NCBI RefSeq assembly: GCF_030070105.1 | Contig: NZ_JASJOO010000002.1 | Location: forward strand, 1,178,001-1,242,000 | Length of the DNA: 64,000 nucleotides | Source: Bermanella sp. WJH001 | GTDB lineage: Bacteria; Pseudomonadota; Gammaproteobacteria; Pseudomonadales; Oceanobacteraceae | Direction: 5' to 3' | Shown here: positions 1-8,564 of the stretch, piece after piece | Layout of the letters: each line of letters begins with the position of its first letter | How positions within the stretch are numbered: the first letter of the stretch is position 1 | Made by a program: the position numbers and the translations under genes | Notes under the pieces: generated by a model | Told to the model about the DNA's origin: nothing | Database searches by the model: none | Seen by the model: the letters and a program-made list of their open reading frames with translations, nothing else

Positions 1-784
1 CTGGTGCTGCTTTTTCAAAGGCTTTTAAGAATGCTTTTACCAACTCTTCAGGGGAGTTAACAATTACACTGCTACCATCAGTTTCTAATGCGAGCTTATC
101 AAGCAACACTTTATCCGCATTATTGGATAACCCTATGCTGTGAATTTTGACGCCCAAATCTTTATATTGTTTTAGGATTTCAGTAATGATTCGCTGACGT
201 TCAGCTGCATTTTTTGTTTGCTGTTGTGGGTCATTGTCGGCGGCAATATCAACCAAACCATCGGTAAGTAAGATAGTATGTTGTTCATATTCACCATCGC
301 GCTCAAATTGCCAAGTAGCCTGCTCCATGGCCTGACCAATATTGGTTCTTAAACCATATGAATTAATTTCTTTGGCGCTTTGTTTTGCGTTTTCTCGCCA
401 TTTCGCATCCACTGTGGCCGGCGGTATTAACATGTTTACCCATTGCCCAAAGGTCCATACCCCTGCTCTTGCGCCTTGTGGAATCATTTCGACGATTAAA
501 TTTAATGCAGGTATGCGTAGGTTATCGGGGTCATTTTGTTTCATCGAGCCTGATATATCGATAATGACCCTAACATCGGTAGCTTTACTGGTAGGTATAA
601 TGGTGCTTTGAGCATTTTCGGGCAGACTCAAACCATCAATTGAATTAGGCGGCGTAATCGCCCCAATTTGTGATGGGGCTTCACTTGCCGGCGTGATTTC
701 ATCAGCGGCTAAAACAGATGGGCTCAGTACGAAACTTAAGATAAAACCGACAATCATCAATGGCTTTTTAATTTGGTAAATCAT
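1..784 (-). CDS. VWA-domain exported protein, C-terminus beyond the left edge
   Basis: The reading frame starts at 784 and runs off the window at position 1, leaving about 261 codons. The N-terminus is a signal peptide: charged MIYQIKKP, a hydrophobic stretch, then SVLAADE. A von Willebrand factor A domain follows, with an intact metal-ion-dependent adhesion site: DISGSMKQND early in the domain and LLTDGLVDI later. Such exported VWA proteins usually bind protein partners through a divalent cation. The frame is intact as far as it can be read. The next gene downstream in the same direction is outside the window, and the upstream neighbour at 833-1504 is co-oriented 48 bp away, so the two may be co-transcribed. 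The substrate or partner cannot be inferred. Confidence 0.85.
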   Translation of the reverse strand, partial: MIYQIKKPLMIVGFILSFVLSPSVLAADEITPASEAPSQIGAITPPNSIDGLSLPENAQSTIIPTSKATDVRVIIDISGSMKQNDPDNLRIPALNLIVEMIPQGARAGVWTFGQWVNMLIPPATVDAKWRENAKQSAKEINSYGLRTNIGQAMEQATWQFERDGEYEQHTILLTDGLVDIAADNDPQQQTKNAAERQRIITEILKQYKDLGVKIHSIGLSNNADKVLLDKLALETDGSSVIVNSPEELVKAFLKAFEKAAP

Positions 785-832
785 TGTCGGCTATCCTAAA
801 TACAAGTCCTTGGTGTCATTGTGGCAACCAAA

Positions 833-1504
833 TTACATTTGGCTCTCCAACACACGACGACCTTTTTCAGTGATGTGCCAGCGCACACCATTTTTACCAC
901 TGACCTTGCCAGCCAAGCTGCGAGAAACCAATACACTTAAGGTTTGCAACATGGTCGCTTCATCATTGTTAGATTCACGACATAAACCAGCAAGTGATCT
1001 AAATATGTATCGGCCAGTTGATAACATTTTTAAGGCCTTAGAGCTGGTGACATCTAAATCTTCACTGTAATCAATGATGGCAGGCTCTTCATCTGGCTCC
1101 AGATCTTGCTCTGTTTCAGTGTCGATTAAAGGCAATAATTCATTTTTAATAATCCGTAAATCATGGTGCACACTGTCCGACTGCTCTTTAGCATGTCGAG
1201 CGGCATCCAAAATACGATCTGACATATTGGTGATAAAGAATCGACTAGCAATGGATGAGATCAGACAAAAACCCGTAAAGATCAACAATCTCGATGGGTC
1301 TCCTTGGGTTTCCAGAATTAATTCACTATTTACCAAGTCTAAAATCACCGGTACTAAAAACGCAGCGCCAATGCCCACCACTAGACAACGCGGTAAACTG
1401 GTGGCGTCAGGATCATGGTCGCCATACATGTAGTAGTTAACAAGGCCGCCAAAAATGCCTGCAAGCAGCATTACAGTTGCCAATATAAAAATATGATTAG
1501 CCAT
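833..1504 (-). CDS. three-TM membrane protein with C-terminal winged-helix-like tail (YEATS-associated-type)
   Basis: This 223-residue protein has three predicted membrane helices at about residues 5-26, 42-60 and 71-90. An acidic linker at about 118-150 (LEPDEEPAIIDYSEDLD) follows, and then a basic C-terminal segment resembling a winged helix (SVLVSRSLAGKVSGKNGVRWHITEKGRRVL). The TM region, with GIFGGLVNYY and FTGFCLISSIASR, resembles what I remember of the three-TM domain found next to prokaryotic YEATS-like proteins in signalling or conflict gene sets. That assignment is from memory. No YEATS domain is visible here. The neighbour on the same strand is an exported VWA protein. The role is unknown, and a membrane-tethered regulator is one reasonable reading. 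Confidence 0.6.
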   Translation of the reverse strand: MANHIFILATVMLLAGIFGGLVNYYMYGDHDPDATSLPRCLVVGIGAAFLVPVILDLVNSELILETQGDPSRLLIFTGFCLISSIASRFFITNMSDRILDAARHAKEQSDSVHHDLRIIKNELLPLIDTETEQDLEPDEEPAIIDYSEDLDVTSSKALKMLSTGRYIFRSLAGLCRESNNDEATMLQTLSVLVSRSLAGKVSGKNGVRWHITEKGRRVLESQM

Positions 1505-1807
1505 TTCTACCTCTCATCCATTAGAGCTGGCTCTAATGATTTAACAGCCCAGTTAGCGCTCAAATAAAAGCCTAATGCTGGGATTCTCCTATCACTGTGT
1601 TTCTTACAGTACTGCTAAACCTGTATCCCTTTTATAAACCTAGACGGATTTTTCAAATGCGCAAAAAAACAATAGCTTATAGATGTTTACCTCCCCATAG
1701 ACAGTTACCGCCAATTTAATTATTCGTTTTCATGCATTGAGCTGATCAAAACCTGTAGATATCACAAGTTAATCGCTATAATCAGGCACAGTCGAAATGG
1801 AGTATGT
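1505..1807. other. divergent intergenic region with a short inverted repeat
   Basis: This 303-bp gap separates the minus-strand gene starting at 1504 from the plus-strand gene starting at 1808. An inverted repeat at 1520-1537 (ATTAGAG, loop CTGG, CTCTAAT) sits about 16 bp upstream of the minus-strand start, where an operator or leader hairpin could act. No RNA gene or small coding frame is convincing. Promoters for both genes presumably lie here, but I could not fix a clear pair of -35/-10 boxes. Confidence 0.35.
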
Positions 1808-2359
1808 ATGGATTTTTCAGTTTTAAATCATTGGCAACAACTGGCCTTTTGCGCGTCCTTATGTGAACGCAGCATGCCCAATTTTCAATTATTTTGTGAA
1901 ATTGAAAACAAAGACAGCGACTTTAGACAAGCACGAAAAATCCTAAATAAAGTATGGGAATTCTTACGCGGTCAGCTTACCAGTCTTAAAAACATGGAAA
2001 ACCAGCTAGATATTCTCAATGACATCATTCCCGACCCTGATCGTTATGAACACTTTGGGGTGTATCCGGCAATGGATACCATGGTCAATTTACAAAGTTG
2101 CCTGCAAGGGGTTCTGGATAGCAGCATTTTAGATGCTGAAAATATCCAAAAAATGACACATGAACGCTTACTTGAAGTGCTTGAGATGCAAGATATTGAT
2201 CAAGCTGAAAGCGAACTGTGGTTAAGACAGAATGATTTTGAAAACGCTTTATTTGAATTACTCACGAGCCAAACCAGTCACGCGGATATGGTTAAAAAAC
2301 TATTACCTTTAAGTAAAGATCAAGGTGTGAGCCAAATTGGAATTTGTCTAGATGATTAA
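1808..2359 (+). CDS. yjaG: YjaG family protein (DUF416)
   Basis: The 183-residue product matches the YjaG/DUF416 family along its length. It has the N-terminal LNHWQQLAFCASLCERSMPN, a central FGVYPAMDTMVNLQ motif and a C-terminal GVSQIGI motif close to the E. coli VSNIGI ending. It is a soluble, largely helical protein with no signal peptide or membrane segment. The biochemical function of the family is not established. The stop overlaps the start of the next gene by 8 bp, suggesting co-transcription with the small exported protein downstream. Confidence 0.85.
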   Translation: MDFSVLNHWQQLAFCASLCERSMPNFQLFCEIENKDSDFRQARKILNKVWEFLRGQLTSLKNMENQLDILNDIIPDPDRYEHFGVYPAMDTMVNLQSCLQGVLDSSILDAENIQKMTHERLLEVLEMQDIDQAESELWLRQNDFENALFELLTSQTSHADMVKKLLPLSKDQGVSQIGICLDD

Positions 2360-2714
2360 ACCCATCTTACTGCTACTTTGCCTGTTTGTTTCAATAATAA
2401 GTGTCGCTGACCAAGACCATAGCGGTCACAATGACAACTTATTATTGTTACTAAAAGACAAAATTTCATTACAGAAATTAATTACGCAATACCCTGCTTT
2501 GCCTGCTCAACAACAAGCTCAAAATCTAGCGCAACAAAGGGTACTGTTTCGGCATGCCCTTTCGCTGTTAAAAGATTATGTCGCCATCCCTGAAAGCCAG
2601 TACCCAAATATGGCCATGTATCACGACAGCCTTAAAAGCCGTGCCGCATTAATGAATGATTTTGTCGAACTTATGACTGATTCACAGTGCAAGCAAGACC
2701 CCTCATGTGGTTAA
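2352..2714 (+). CDS. small exported hypothetical protein
   Basis: This 120-residue product has a clear signal peptide (MIKPILLLLCLFVSIISVADQD, cleavage likely after SVA). The mature part is short and helical, with a histidine-containing start (DHSGHNDN) and two cysteines close to the C-terminus (SQCKQDPSCG). The HSGH patch plus terminal cysteines could bind metal, but that is speculation. The start overlaps the upstream yjaG stop by 8 bp, which supports a real translated gene. I do not recognise a family. Confidence 0.65.
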   Translation: MIKPILLLLCLFVSIISVADQDHSGHNDNLLLLLKDKISLQKLITQYPALPAQQQAQNLAQQRVLFRHALSLLKDYVAIPESQYPNMAMYHDSLKSRAALMNDFVELMTDSQCKQDPSCG

Positions 2715-2809
2715 TGATTAAATAACACTTAAATCCCCCTTTACCCCTGCGAACCTCACAAGCTCTGCTATCTTTAATACAGTGAGGAATACTTAGGATT
2801 AAGGGCTAC

Positions 2810-4063
2810 ATGGGTAAGATCAGCGCTATTATTTTGTTGCTGCTTTCACTAAGCGCCCAAAGTAACCCAGATATTCAAATTACTCGTGCTCTAGACCGCA
2901 TGTTCTCTGATATACAACAAATATCAGATCAAAGCCTCTATGATTATCAAAACTTAATTGCCACCCATATTAGCCCTCAAATAGACGTACTGAGTATGAG
3001 CCAGCTCATACTTGGTCGACATTGGAAGCGAGCGAGTATCGAGCAAAAACAACGCTTTTTAGAGTGCTTTAAACGTCAATTCAGAGCCACTCAAGCGCAA
3101 GCGCTATTTGACTGGCAGCCCACTTCTTGGAAAGTTATTAATCAAGAGTTTAACGATAATCAAACCAAAGCGGCTGTTGTCATATCACTTATGCAGCCAC
3201 AAGAAACACGCCAATTTACCATTCGCTTGCATCTCATAAATGGCCAATGGCTTATTTATGATGCCGCATATTTAGGCATCAGCTTATTAAAAAACTTCAA
3301 AGATAATTACGCTGTAAAGATCAACAATCAAGGGCTCAATAAAACACTGGCACAAATTTGCCAGCAATACCCTGTGGTCATTAAACAGCTAACCATTGCT
3401 GGTACTCAATGGCCGCCTTTTATCGCGCGAAGTTTGCCAGGGCAAGGTCTAAGCGTTGAAATCGTCAGTGCAGTCCTCACACGTGCAGGCTATCAGGTCA
3501 ACATGGTATTCGCCCCTTGGAAGCGTGTTATGAAGGGCATGAAACAAGGTGAATTTGACTTAAGTGTCGCTGCGTGGAAAAGCACTAAAAGAGAGCAATA
3601 CTTGGATTTTAGCGATGCTTATTTTTACAACGAATTAATAGGGGTGAAACATAAGGAGTCGAAATTTGAATTAAATGATTTAGACAAGGCACTCAACCAG
3701 TCTTTATCTATTGGCTTAATGGACGACTACGCCTATAGCTCGAAAATTCAGCAATATCCGAACAGACGCTATTTCAAACAATACCATGCACTTTTTAGAA
3801 TGATTGCGGCTAAAGATTTAGATTTTTCGTTATTGGATCAATATGTTGCTAAGCATTATTTAGAGCAAACTTCCGCTCTTAAAAACAGTTTGCAAGTAAC
3901 CACTACCAGCTTAGAGGTTAAACCTTTGCACATCAGTATGATCAAACAACACCCTGCAGCTAAAGAGGTAATAAAGGACTTTAATCGTTACTTAAAAATA
4001 TATTTGAAAAGTGATGATTACCGAGCGTTACTTAAAAGATACAACATCGAACAGAGTAATTAA
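2810..4063 (+). CDS. MlaC-like domain fused to a family 3 periplasmic substrate-binding domain
   Basis: The 417-residue exported protein (signal peptide about residues 1-19) has two recognisable halves. Residues 20-182 resemble MlaC/Ttg2D, the periplasmic phospholipid shuttle: LILGRHWKRASIEQKQRF is the family signature, and WLIYDAAYLGISLLKNF is the conserved distal motif. Residues about 193-415 form a bacterial extracellular solute-binding domain of the amino-acid type: AGTQWPPFIA, LSVEIVSAVLTRAGY, FAPWKRVMKGMKQGEFD, then DFSDAYFY. Each half is close to the length of a free-standing family member. No Mla permease or ATPase genes are adjacent. I see no frameshift, so this looks like a genuine fusion. 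It acts in the periplasm and its ligand is unknown. Confidence 0.8.
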   Translation: MGKISAIILLLLSLSAQSNPDIQITRALDRMFSDIQQISDQSLYDYQNLIATHISPQIDVLSMSQLILGRHWKRASIEQKQRFLECFKRQFRATQAQALFDWQPTSWKVINQEFNDNQTKAAVVISLMQPQETRQFTIRLHLINGQWLIYDAAYLGISLLKNFKDNYAVKINNQGLNKTLAQICQQYPVVIKQLTIAGTQWPPFIARSLPGQGLSVEIVSAVLTRAGYQVNMVFAPWKRVMKGMKQGEFDLSVAAWKSTKREQYLDFSDAYFYNELIGVKHKESKFELNDLDKALNQSLSIGLMDDYAYSSKIQQYPNRRYFKQYHALFRMIAAKDLDFSLLDQYVAKHYLEQTSALKNSLQVTTTSLEVKPLHISMIKQHPAAKEVIKDFNRYLKIYLKSDDYRALLKRYNIEQSN

Positions 4064-4201
4064 TCATTCAACTTAAAACGTCAACTGATTCACAACAATG
4101 ACGATGATCTTTATATCTTTTATGCACAAGCAAGGTTTTTTTTTGCTTACAGCAAGCATTCTATCTAGCTTTATAAGATAACTAATTGAGCCATTATATT
4201 T

Positions 4202-5410
4202 ATGAAATTTTATTTACCTTTTATTCTAATTAGCTTATTTCTCATGCCGGCGGCAAATAGCTCAGCCGTTCAGGTTATACCTAAAGGTTATCAAAAATCT
4301 CAAGACAATAATGATTCTCAGGCTTCCGATACTCATTTAACGGAACAGCAGCTGACCTCCCACTTCAAGCAAGCCATGAAAGCCTATCGCTCTGAGTTAC
4401 GCGCGTATTGGCCTGACGCCGAAGTCAGTAGTAAAACGCGTCTTGTGCTTTACAGTGATAATTTTCAGAAAAAAAGTGCCATTGATTTCAAAGCAAATGA
4501 AATCCAAATCACCATGCCCAGCATCCACACTGGAAAGGTGCTTAATTATCGTCAAATGCAAAAAAACTTAAATGAAACCCTGATTGAGCTACTAGGCACT
4601 AATTTAGAAACGGCCATTAGCAAGGATCCCATTAATAAAAAAATGGAGTCTTTATCTGGAATTCGATATGCCCATGATTTGGGAGAGTTGGGCCGAGATT
4701 TATTGCTATCTGAGTTATTTAAAGATGAGCGCCCCAGTATTAAAGCCATTGAGCGTATGGCTAAAAAATTAACCAAATCCGCTTACATTCGATACCCTGC
4801 TGTTGCATCACTTAACCTCTCGTTTGCGTTTAATGATCGTACAACGTATATCATTTCATTGCCTGAAAAACGCATGCGTATGAAAGCAAAACGCTATAAA
4901 TCATTCATTTATGAATATGCACAAAATTACAATTTACCACCGTCTTTAATATTTTCGATCATTCATGCTGAAAGTTCATTCAACCCTTTGGCACGCTCAC
5001 AGATTCCAGCTTTCGGATTAATGCAAATCGTACCCCATTCAGCAGGTAAAGATGCCACTCATATGCTGTTCAATAAAAGTAGAGTGTTGTCACCTAGCTA
5101 CTTATATAACCCCAGAAAAAATGTGCAGGTAGGTGCAGCGTATTTGCATATTTTATATTACCGCTACTTACGAGATATCGAAAATCCAAAATCTCGACTG
5201 TACTGTGCAATTGCTGCATATAACGCAGGTACCAGCAGCGTGATGCGTACTTTAACTGGCCAATCGAGTATTAGCAGTTCAACCAATGCGATTAATCGTA
5301 TGCAGCCAAATGATGTTTTGAGAAAGCTTGTAAGGCAGATGCCCAGTTCTGAAACACGGGATTACGTCAATAAAGTATTAAGCTTACAGAAAAGTTATGG
5401 CCAACTTTAA
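4202..5410 (+). CDS. mltC: MltC-type lytic murein transglycosylase
   Basis: The 402-residue product combines an N-terminal murein-transglycosylase region (about 60-220) with a C-terminal lysozyme-like SLT domain (about 235-395). The catalytic glutamate is in IIHAESSFNP, followed by AFGLMQIVPHSAGKD, NVQVGAAYL and AIAAYNAGTSSV, the order seen in MltC. It cleaves the MurNAc-GlcNAc bond of peptidoglycan to give 1,6-anhydro ends. The signal peptide (MKFYLPFILISLFLMPAANSS) has no lipobox cysteine, so unlike E. coli MltC it is predicted to be soluble periplasmic rather than lipid-anchored. The 3' end overlaps the next gene by 14 bp. Confidence 0.85.
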   Translation: MKFYLPFILISLFLMPAANSSAVQVIPKGYQKSQDNNDSQASDTHLTEQQLTSHFKQAMKAYRSELRAYWPDAEVSSKTRLVLYSDNFQKKSAIDFKANEIQITMPSIHTGKVLNYRQMQKNLNETLIELLGTNLETAISKDPINKKMESLSGIRYAHDLGELGRDLLLSELFKDERPSIKAIERMAKKLTKSAYIRYPAVASLNLSFAFNDRTTYIISLPEKRMRMKAKRYKSFIYEYAQNYNLPPSLIFSIIHAESSFNPLARSQIPAFGLMQIVPHSAGKDATHMLFNKSRVLSPSYLYNPRKNVQVGAAYLHILYYRYLRDIENPKSRLYCAIAAYNAGTSSVMRTLTGQSSISSSTNAINRMQPNDVLRKLVRQMPSSETRDYVNKVLSLQKSYGQL

Positions 5411-5876
5411 GCGCAGCCTCCCAGTCTTTTTATTAGCACCCTTTATTGGCATGTTAATCGGGTGCGCCGAAACTGATACTGAAGTTTTTTTTGCAAGCGT
5501 TCCAACCCATGACAATGAAAACTTTGCCTATACCGATATACACCAATTATCATTAACACTTTCTGGTGTCACAAAAGAAATAGATGAAACCGGCTTTAAC
5601 CCAATATTAAAGTGCAAACTTCACCTTGAAAATACGCGGCATGGCCCTTGGCCTCAAGCTTGGGTGGCATTTAACATTAGTGTTTTAGCTTCTAACTCTG
5701 AAGTTTCATCTCTTAAAAGAGCTGGTGTATTGCAAGGGCATGCAATGGATATTGAATTCCAAATTGACCTACCTAAATTTGGCATTAAATCCAGTGATAT
5801 TGCCATAAGCATTCAACCAGTAGCCTGGATGCCTAGCTTCCCATTAAATATTATTGATAACGAAACTGCGCAGTAA
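5397..5876 (+). CDS. predicted lipoprotein of unknown function
   Basis: This 159-residue product starts inside the last codons of the transglycosylase gene. Its signal sequence ends in a lipobox (FIGMLIGC), so it should be lipid-modified at Cys23. The mature domain looks like a small beta-rich fold with hydrophobic alternation (AWVAFNISVLASNSEV, MDIEFQIDLPKF). I do not recognise a family. Translational coupling to the MltC-like gene suggests a joint role at the cell wall or outer membrane, perhaps supplying the lipid anchor the transglycosylase lacks. That is inference only. Confidence 0.7.
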   Translation: MANFKRSLPVFLLAPFIGMLIGCAETDTEVFFASVPTHDNENFAYTDIHQLSLTLSGVTKEIDETGFNPILKCKLHLENTRHGPWPQAWVAFNISVLASNSEVSSLKRAGVLQGHAMDIEFQIDLPKFGIKSSDIAISIQPVAWMPSFPLNIIDNETAQ

Positions 5877-5966
5877 AAAGCAAGTAACTCTGTCAATTTC
5901 CGCCAATGGATAAGACACCCTAAGATTGTTATGCTCCATACATACTAAAAATAAGATGAGTTCCGC

Positions 5967-6647
5967 ATGACTATTAACAGCACCCTGTCACTTGAAGACG
6001 CCATTCGTCAACGCCGCTCAGTTCGTGGGTTCAAGCCTGACTTAATTGAGCCTGAGTTAATTGAACATATTTTACAAACGGCACAACTGAGCCCGTCCAA
6101 TTGTAATGTTCAACCTTGGCAAGTATTACTGGCAACGGGTGATGCTTGCTCTGAATTAAAACAAAAAATGCATCATGCATTTATGCATGGCCAGAATATG
6201 AACCCTGACTTCTCTGCGCTACCAAAATTTGAGGGGGTAATGCGAAATCGGCAAGTAGAATGCGCACAAGCATTATATGGCGCAATGGGCATTGAACGAG
6301 GGGACAAAATTGCCCGTATGAAAGCCACTGCCCGTAATTATGAATTCTTTGATGCACCACATGTTTTATTCATTGCGATGAAGAAAGACTTTAGCCCATC
6401 CATAGCAGTAGATGTTGGCATGTATGCTCAAACATTAATGTTACTTATGACCGCACACGGTATTGGTAGCTGTGCTCAGGCTAGTACGGCTTATTATCCA
6501 AATATTGTGCGAGATTACTTTGAAGTTGATGACGATCTGGGGATTTTGTTTGGCATCAGTTTTGGTTATGAAGATCAAAACATCAACGCCAATACAACTA
6601 GAACTTCTCGCGCGCCACTCAATGAGGTTTTAATCACTAAAGGTTAG
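5967..6647 (+). CDS. nitroreductase family FMN-dependent oxidoreductase
   Basis: The 226-residue product has the nitroreductase fold signatures: the FMN phosphate-binding RQRRSVRGFKP at about residues 14-24, then LSPSNCNVQPWQVLLATG, and the C-terminal FGISFGYEDQNINANTTRTSR. Family members are homodimeric flavoproteins that reduce nitroaromatics, quinones or enones with NAD(P)H. There is no signal peptide, so it is cytoplasmic. It ends 13 bp from the convergent histidine kinase gene. The physiological substrate is not evident. Confidence 0.88.
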   Translation: MTINSTLSLEDAIRQRRSVRGFKPDLIEPELIEHILQTAQLSPSNCNVQPWQVLLATGDACSELKQKMHHAFMHGQNMNPDFSALPKFEGVMRNRQVECAQALYGAMGIERGDKIARMKATARNYEFFDAPHVLFIAMKKDFSPSIAVDVGMYAQTLMLLMTAHGIGSCAQASTAYYPNIVRDYFEVDDDLGILFGISFGYEDQNINANTTRTSRAPLNEVLITKG

Positions 6648-6659
6648 TGCAAAACAGCA

Positions 6660-8564
6660 CTACACTTTTACTTTAAGCCAACGTGTTAGTAGTTGTTGCA
6701 GCAGGGCCTTTTTATAGGGTTTTGCTAAAAAATCATTCATGCCAGCTTGCAGGCATTGATTTTTTACATCGTAAAGTGCGTTGGCCGTTAACGCTACGAT
6801 GGGGGTGACTTTATTAAGCCCATCCTCTTGCCGTAGAACTTTCGTTGCTTGGTAACCATCCATATTTGGCATCTGTAAATCCATCAAGATCAAATCGTAT
6901 TGATTTTGTTTTGCCAAATGAACCGCTTGCAAACCGTCTTCGGCTAAATCGCAATACAAGCCAAAATCTTTTAGCATCTTAAGTGCTACTTTTTGATTAA
7001 CTTCATTATCTTCGACCAGCAACACCCGAGATAAAAAGTTTTCCGCCGCCAGCTCTTCTGGAATTACAGGGTGTGCATCTACTTTATTTTTAGCCACATC
7101 CCACGTAAATTGACAAATAAATCGCGAACCTTGTTCAGCGGCACTTTGCACAATCAAATTACCATTCATTTTTTCAACTAATTGCTTTGAAATTGCTAAA
7201 CCTAAACCGGTTCCGCCGTATTGACGTGATATGGATGCATCTTCTTGCTGAAAAGCATCAAAAATTCTTTCAATATTATCTTCACTGATACCCTTGCCTG
7301 AATCACTGACAACAATACTCAGCTTGATTTGATCATTGATTCGCTCAACACTTCCAATGGTTAAACCAACATGTCCTTTTTTCGTAAACTTAACCGCATT
7401 TCCTAATAAATTAACTAATATTTGGTGAAGTCGAGTTTCATCGGCTTTTACATTTAGATTTTCAACCGCAGAAATATCCACTTCGAATTTTAAATCTTTA
7501 TTTGTCACAATTGTTTTAAAACTATCGGCAATTCGGCGAAGACTGTGGTGTAAGTCAAAAAACTTTTGATCAAGCTCAATACTTCCTTGCTCAATCTTTG
7601 AAAAATCTAGGATATCGTTAATCAAGCCCAATAAATGATCCCCAGAAGATAGCGCTATTTCAACGTACTCATCTTGCTCTTTTGATAACGCGGTGGATTG
7701 CATTAATTGCAACATCCCCAATACACCATTCATTGGCGTTCGCAATTCATGGGTCATGACCGCTAAAAATTCGCTTTTCGCCTTATTGGCTTGTTCTGAG
7801 GCTTCTCGTTCTTTTATGAGGCTTTCTACATAATGCTGTTGAACTTCTTCTGATTTCTGCAATTCTTTTGCAAGAGTATTGACCCCCTCTTGCAATTGTT
7901 TTACTTCTCCATTTGCTGTCTCTGCTGTTCTGGCGCTGTAATCACCTTGAGCCATTCGCTCCACAATCACAGAAAGTCGAGATATAGGTGTGGCTAAACG
8001 GGCGCCACTTAACCAAGCCACTAATCCACAAATACCCATGGCGACCGTCGCAATTAAAAAGGCATTTATGATAATTTCGTTTTGTCGATGCTCCACGAAA
8101 CTGGTCGATAAACCCACGCGCACCTGACCCAATATTTTTTCTTGTTTTTGCTTAGCAAACCAATCGTCATCATCTGCCAAAACATCATATTGAATAATGT
8201 CAGCTTGATACCAACGTAGTAGCCCTTTTTCCCGTTGGTCAGGACTTTGGTTAAACTTCATGTCACTTTGACTGAATAATAACCCACCGGCAATGTCTTC
8301 AATTTCTATAAATTCAACGTCTTTGTCGTCTAACAATACACGTGTAAGCGGAGAGATAATGGAAGGGTTACCGGTCAGTACAAAATAATCCGCTGTGGAA
8401 GCTAGCTGCACCGCGATTAGCTGCCCTTTATTATCAAGCTCATGCTTCACATCTTGAATTCGGACATTGATAAAATAGCCACTTAATACAAATGACAATA
8501 TAAGCGCAGGGCCTAAACCTAAAATTAAGGTCCGTGTATATAGGCTCCAGCCCTTACCTTTCAT
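6660..8564 (-). CDS. hybrid sensor histidine kinase with receiver domain
   Basis: The 634-residue protein has two membrane helices at about 11-33 and 166-187 bracketing a periplasmic sensor region. A HAMP linker (188-240) and a dimerisation/phosphoacceptor domain with His272 in MTHELRTPMNG follow. The ATPase boxes are NLLGNAVKFT, DSGKGIS and GGTGLGLAIS. The C-terminal receiver has its phosphoacceptor Asp562 in LILMDLQMPNMDG. There is no Hpt domain, so phosphate must pass to a separate protein. The start overlaps the upstream periplasmic binding-protein gene by 11 bp. That coupling suggests the binding protein presents the ligand to this kinase, as in TorT/TorS or LuxP/LuxQ (inference). Confidence 0.92.
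   Translation of the reverse strand: MKGKGWSLYTRTLILGLGPALILSFVLSGYFINVRIQDVKHELDNKGQLIAVQLASTADYFVLTGNPSIISPLTRVLLDDKDVEFIEIEDIAGGLLFSQSDMKFNQSPDQREKGLLRWYQADIIQYDVLADDDDWFAKQKQEKILGQVRVGLSTSFVEHRQNEIIINAFLIATVAMGICGLVAWLSGARLATPISRLSVIVERMAQGDYSARTAETANGEVKQLQEGVNTLAKELQKSEEVQQHYVESLIKEREASEQANKAKSEFLAVMTHELRTPMNGVLGMLQLMQSTALSKEQDEYVEIALSSGDHLLGLINDILDFSKIEQGSIELDQKFFDLHHSLRRIADSFKTIVTNKDLKFEVDISAVENLNVKADETRLHQILVNLLGNAVKFTKKGHVGLTIGSVERINDQIKLSIVVSDSGKGISEDNIERIFDAFQQEDASISRQYGGTGLGLAISKQLVEKMNGNLIVQSAAEQGSRFICQFTWDVAKNKVDAHPVIPEELAAENFLSRVLLVEDNEVNQKVALKMLKDFGLYCDLAEDGLQAVHLAKQNQYDLILMDLQMPNMDGYQATKVLRQEDGLNKVTPIVALTANALYDVKNQCLQAGMNDFLAKPYKKALLQQLLTRWLKVKV

Noticed and set aside
342-611. 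Open frame opposite the VWA gene
   Set aside because: It is antisense to a clear VWA coding frame with intact motifs and has no independent evidence.
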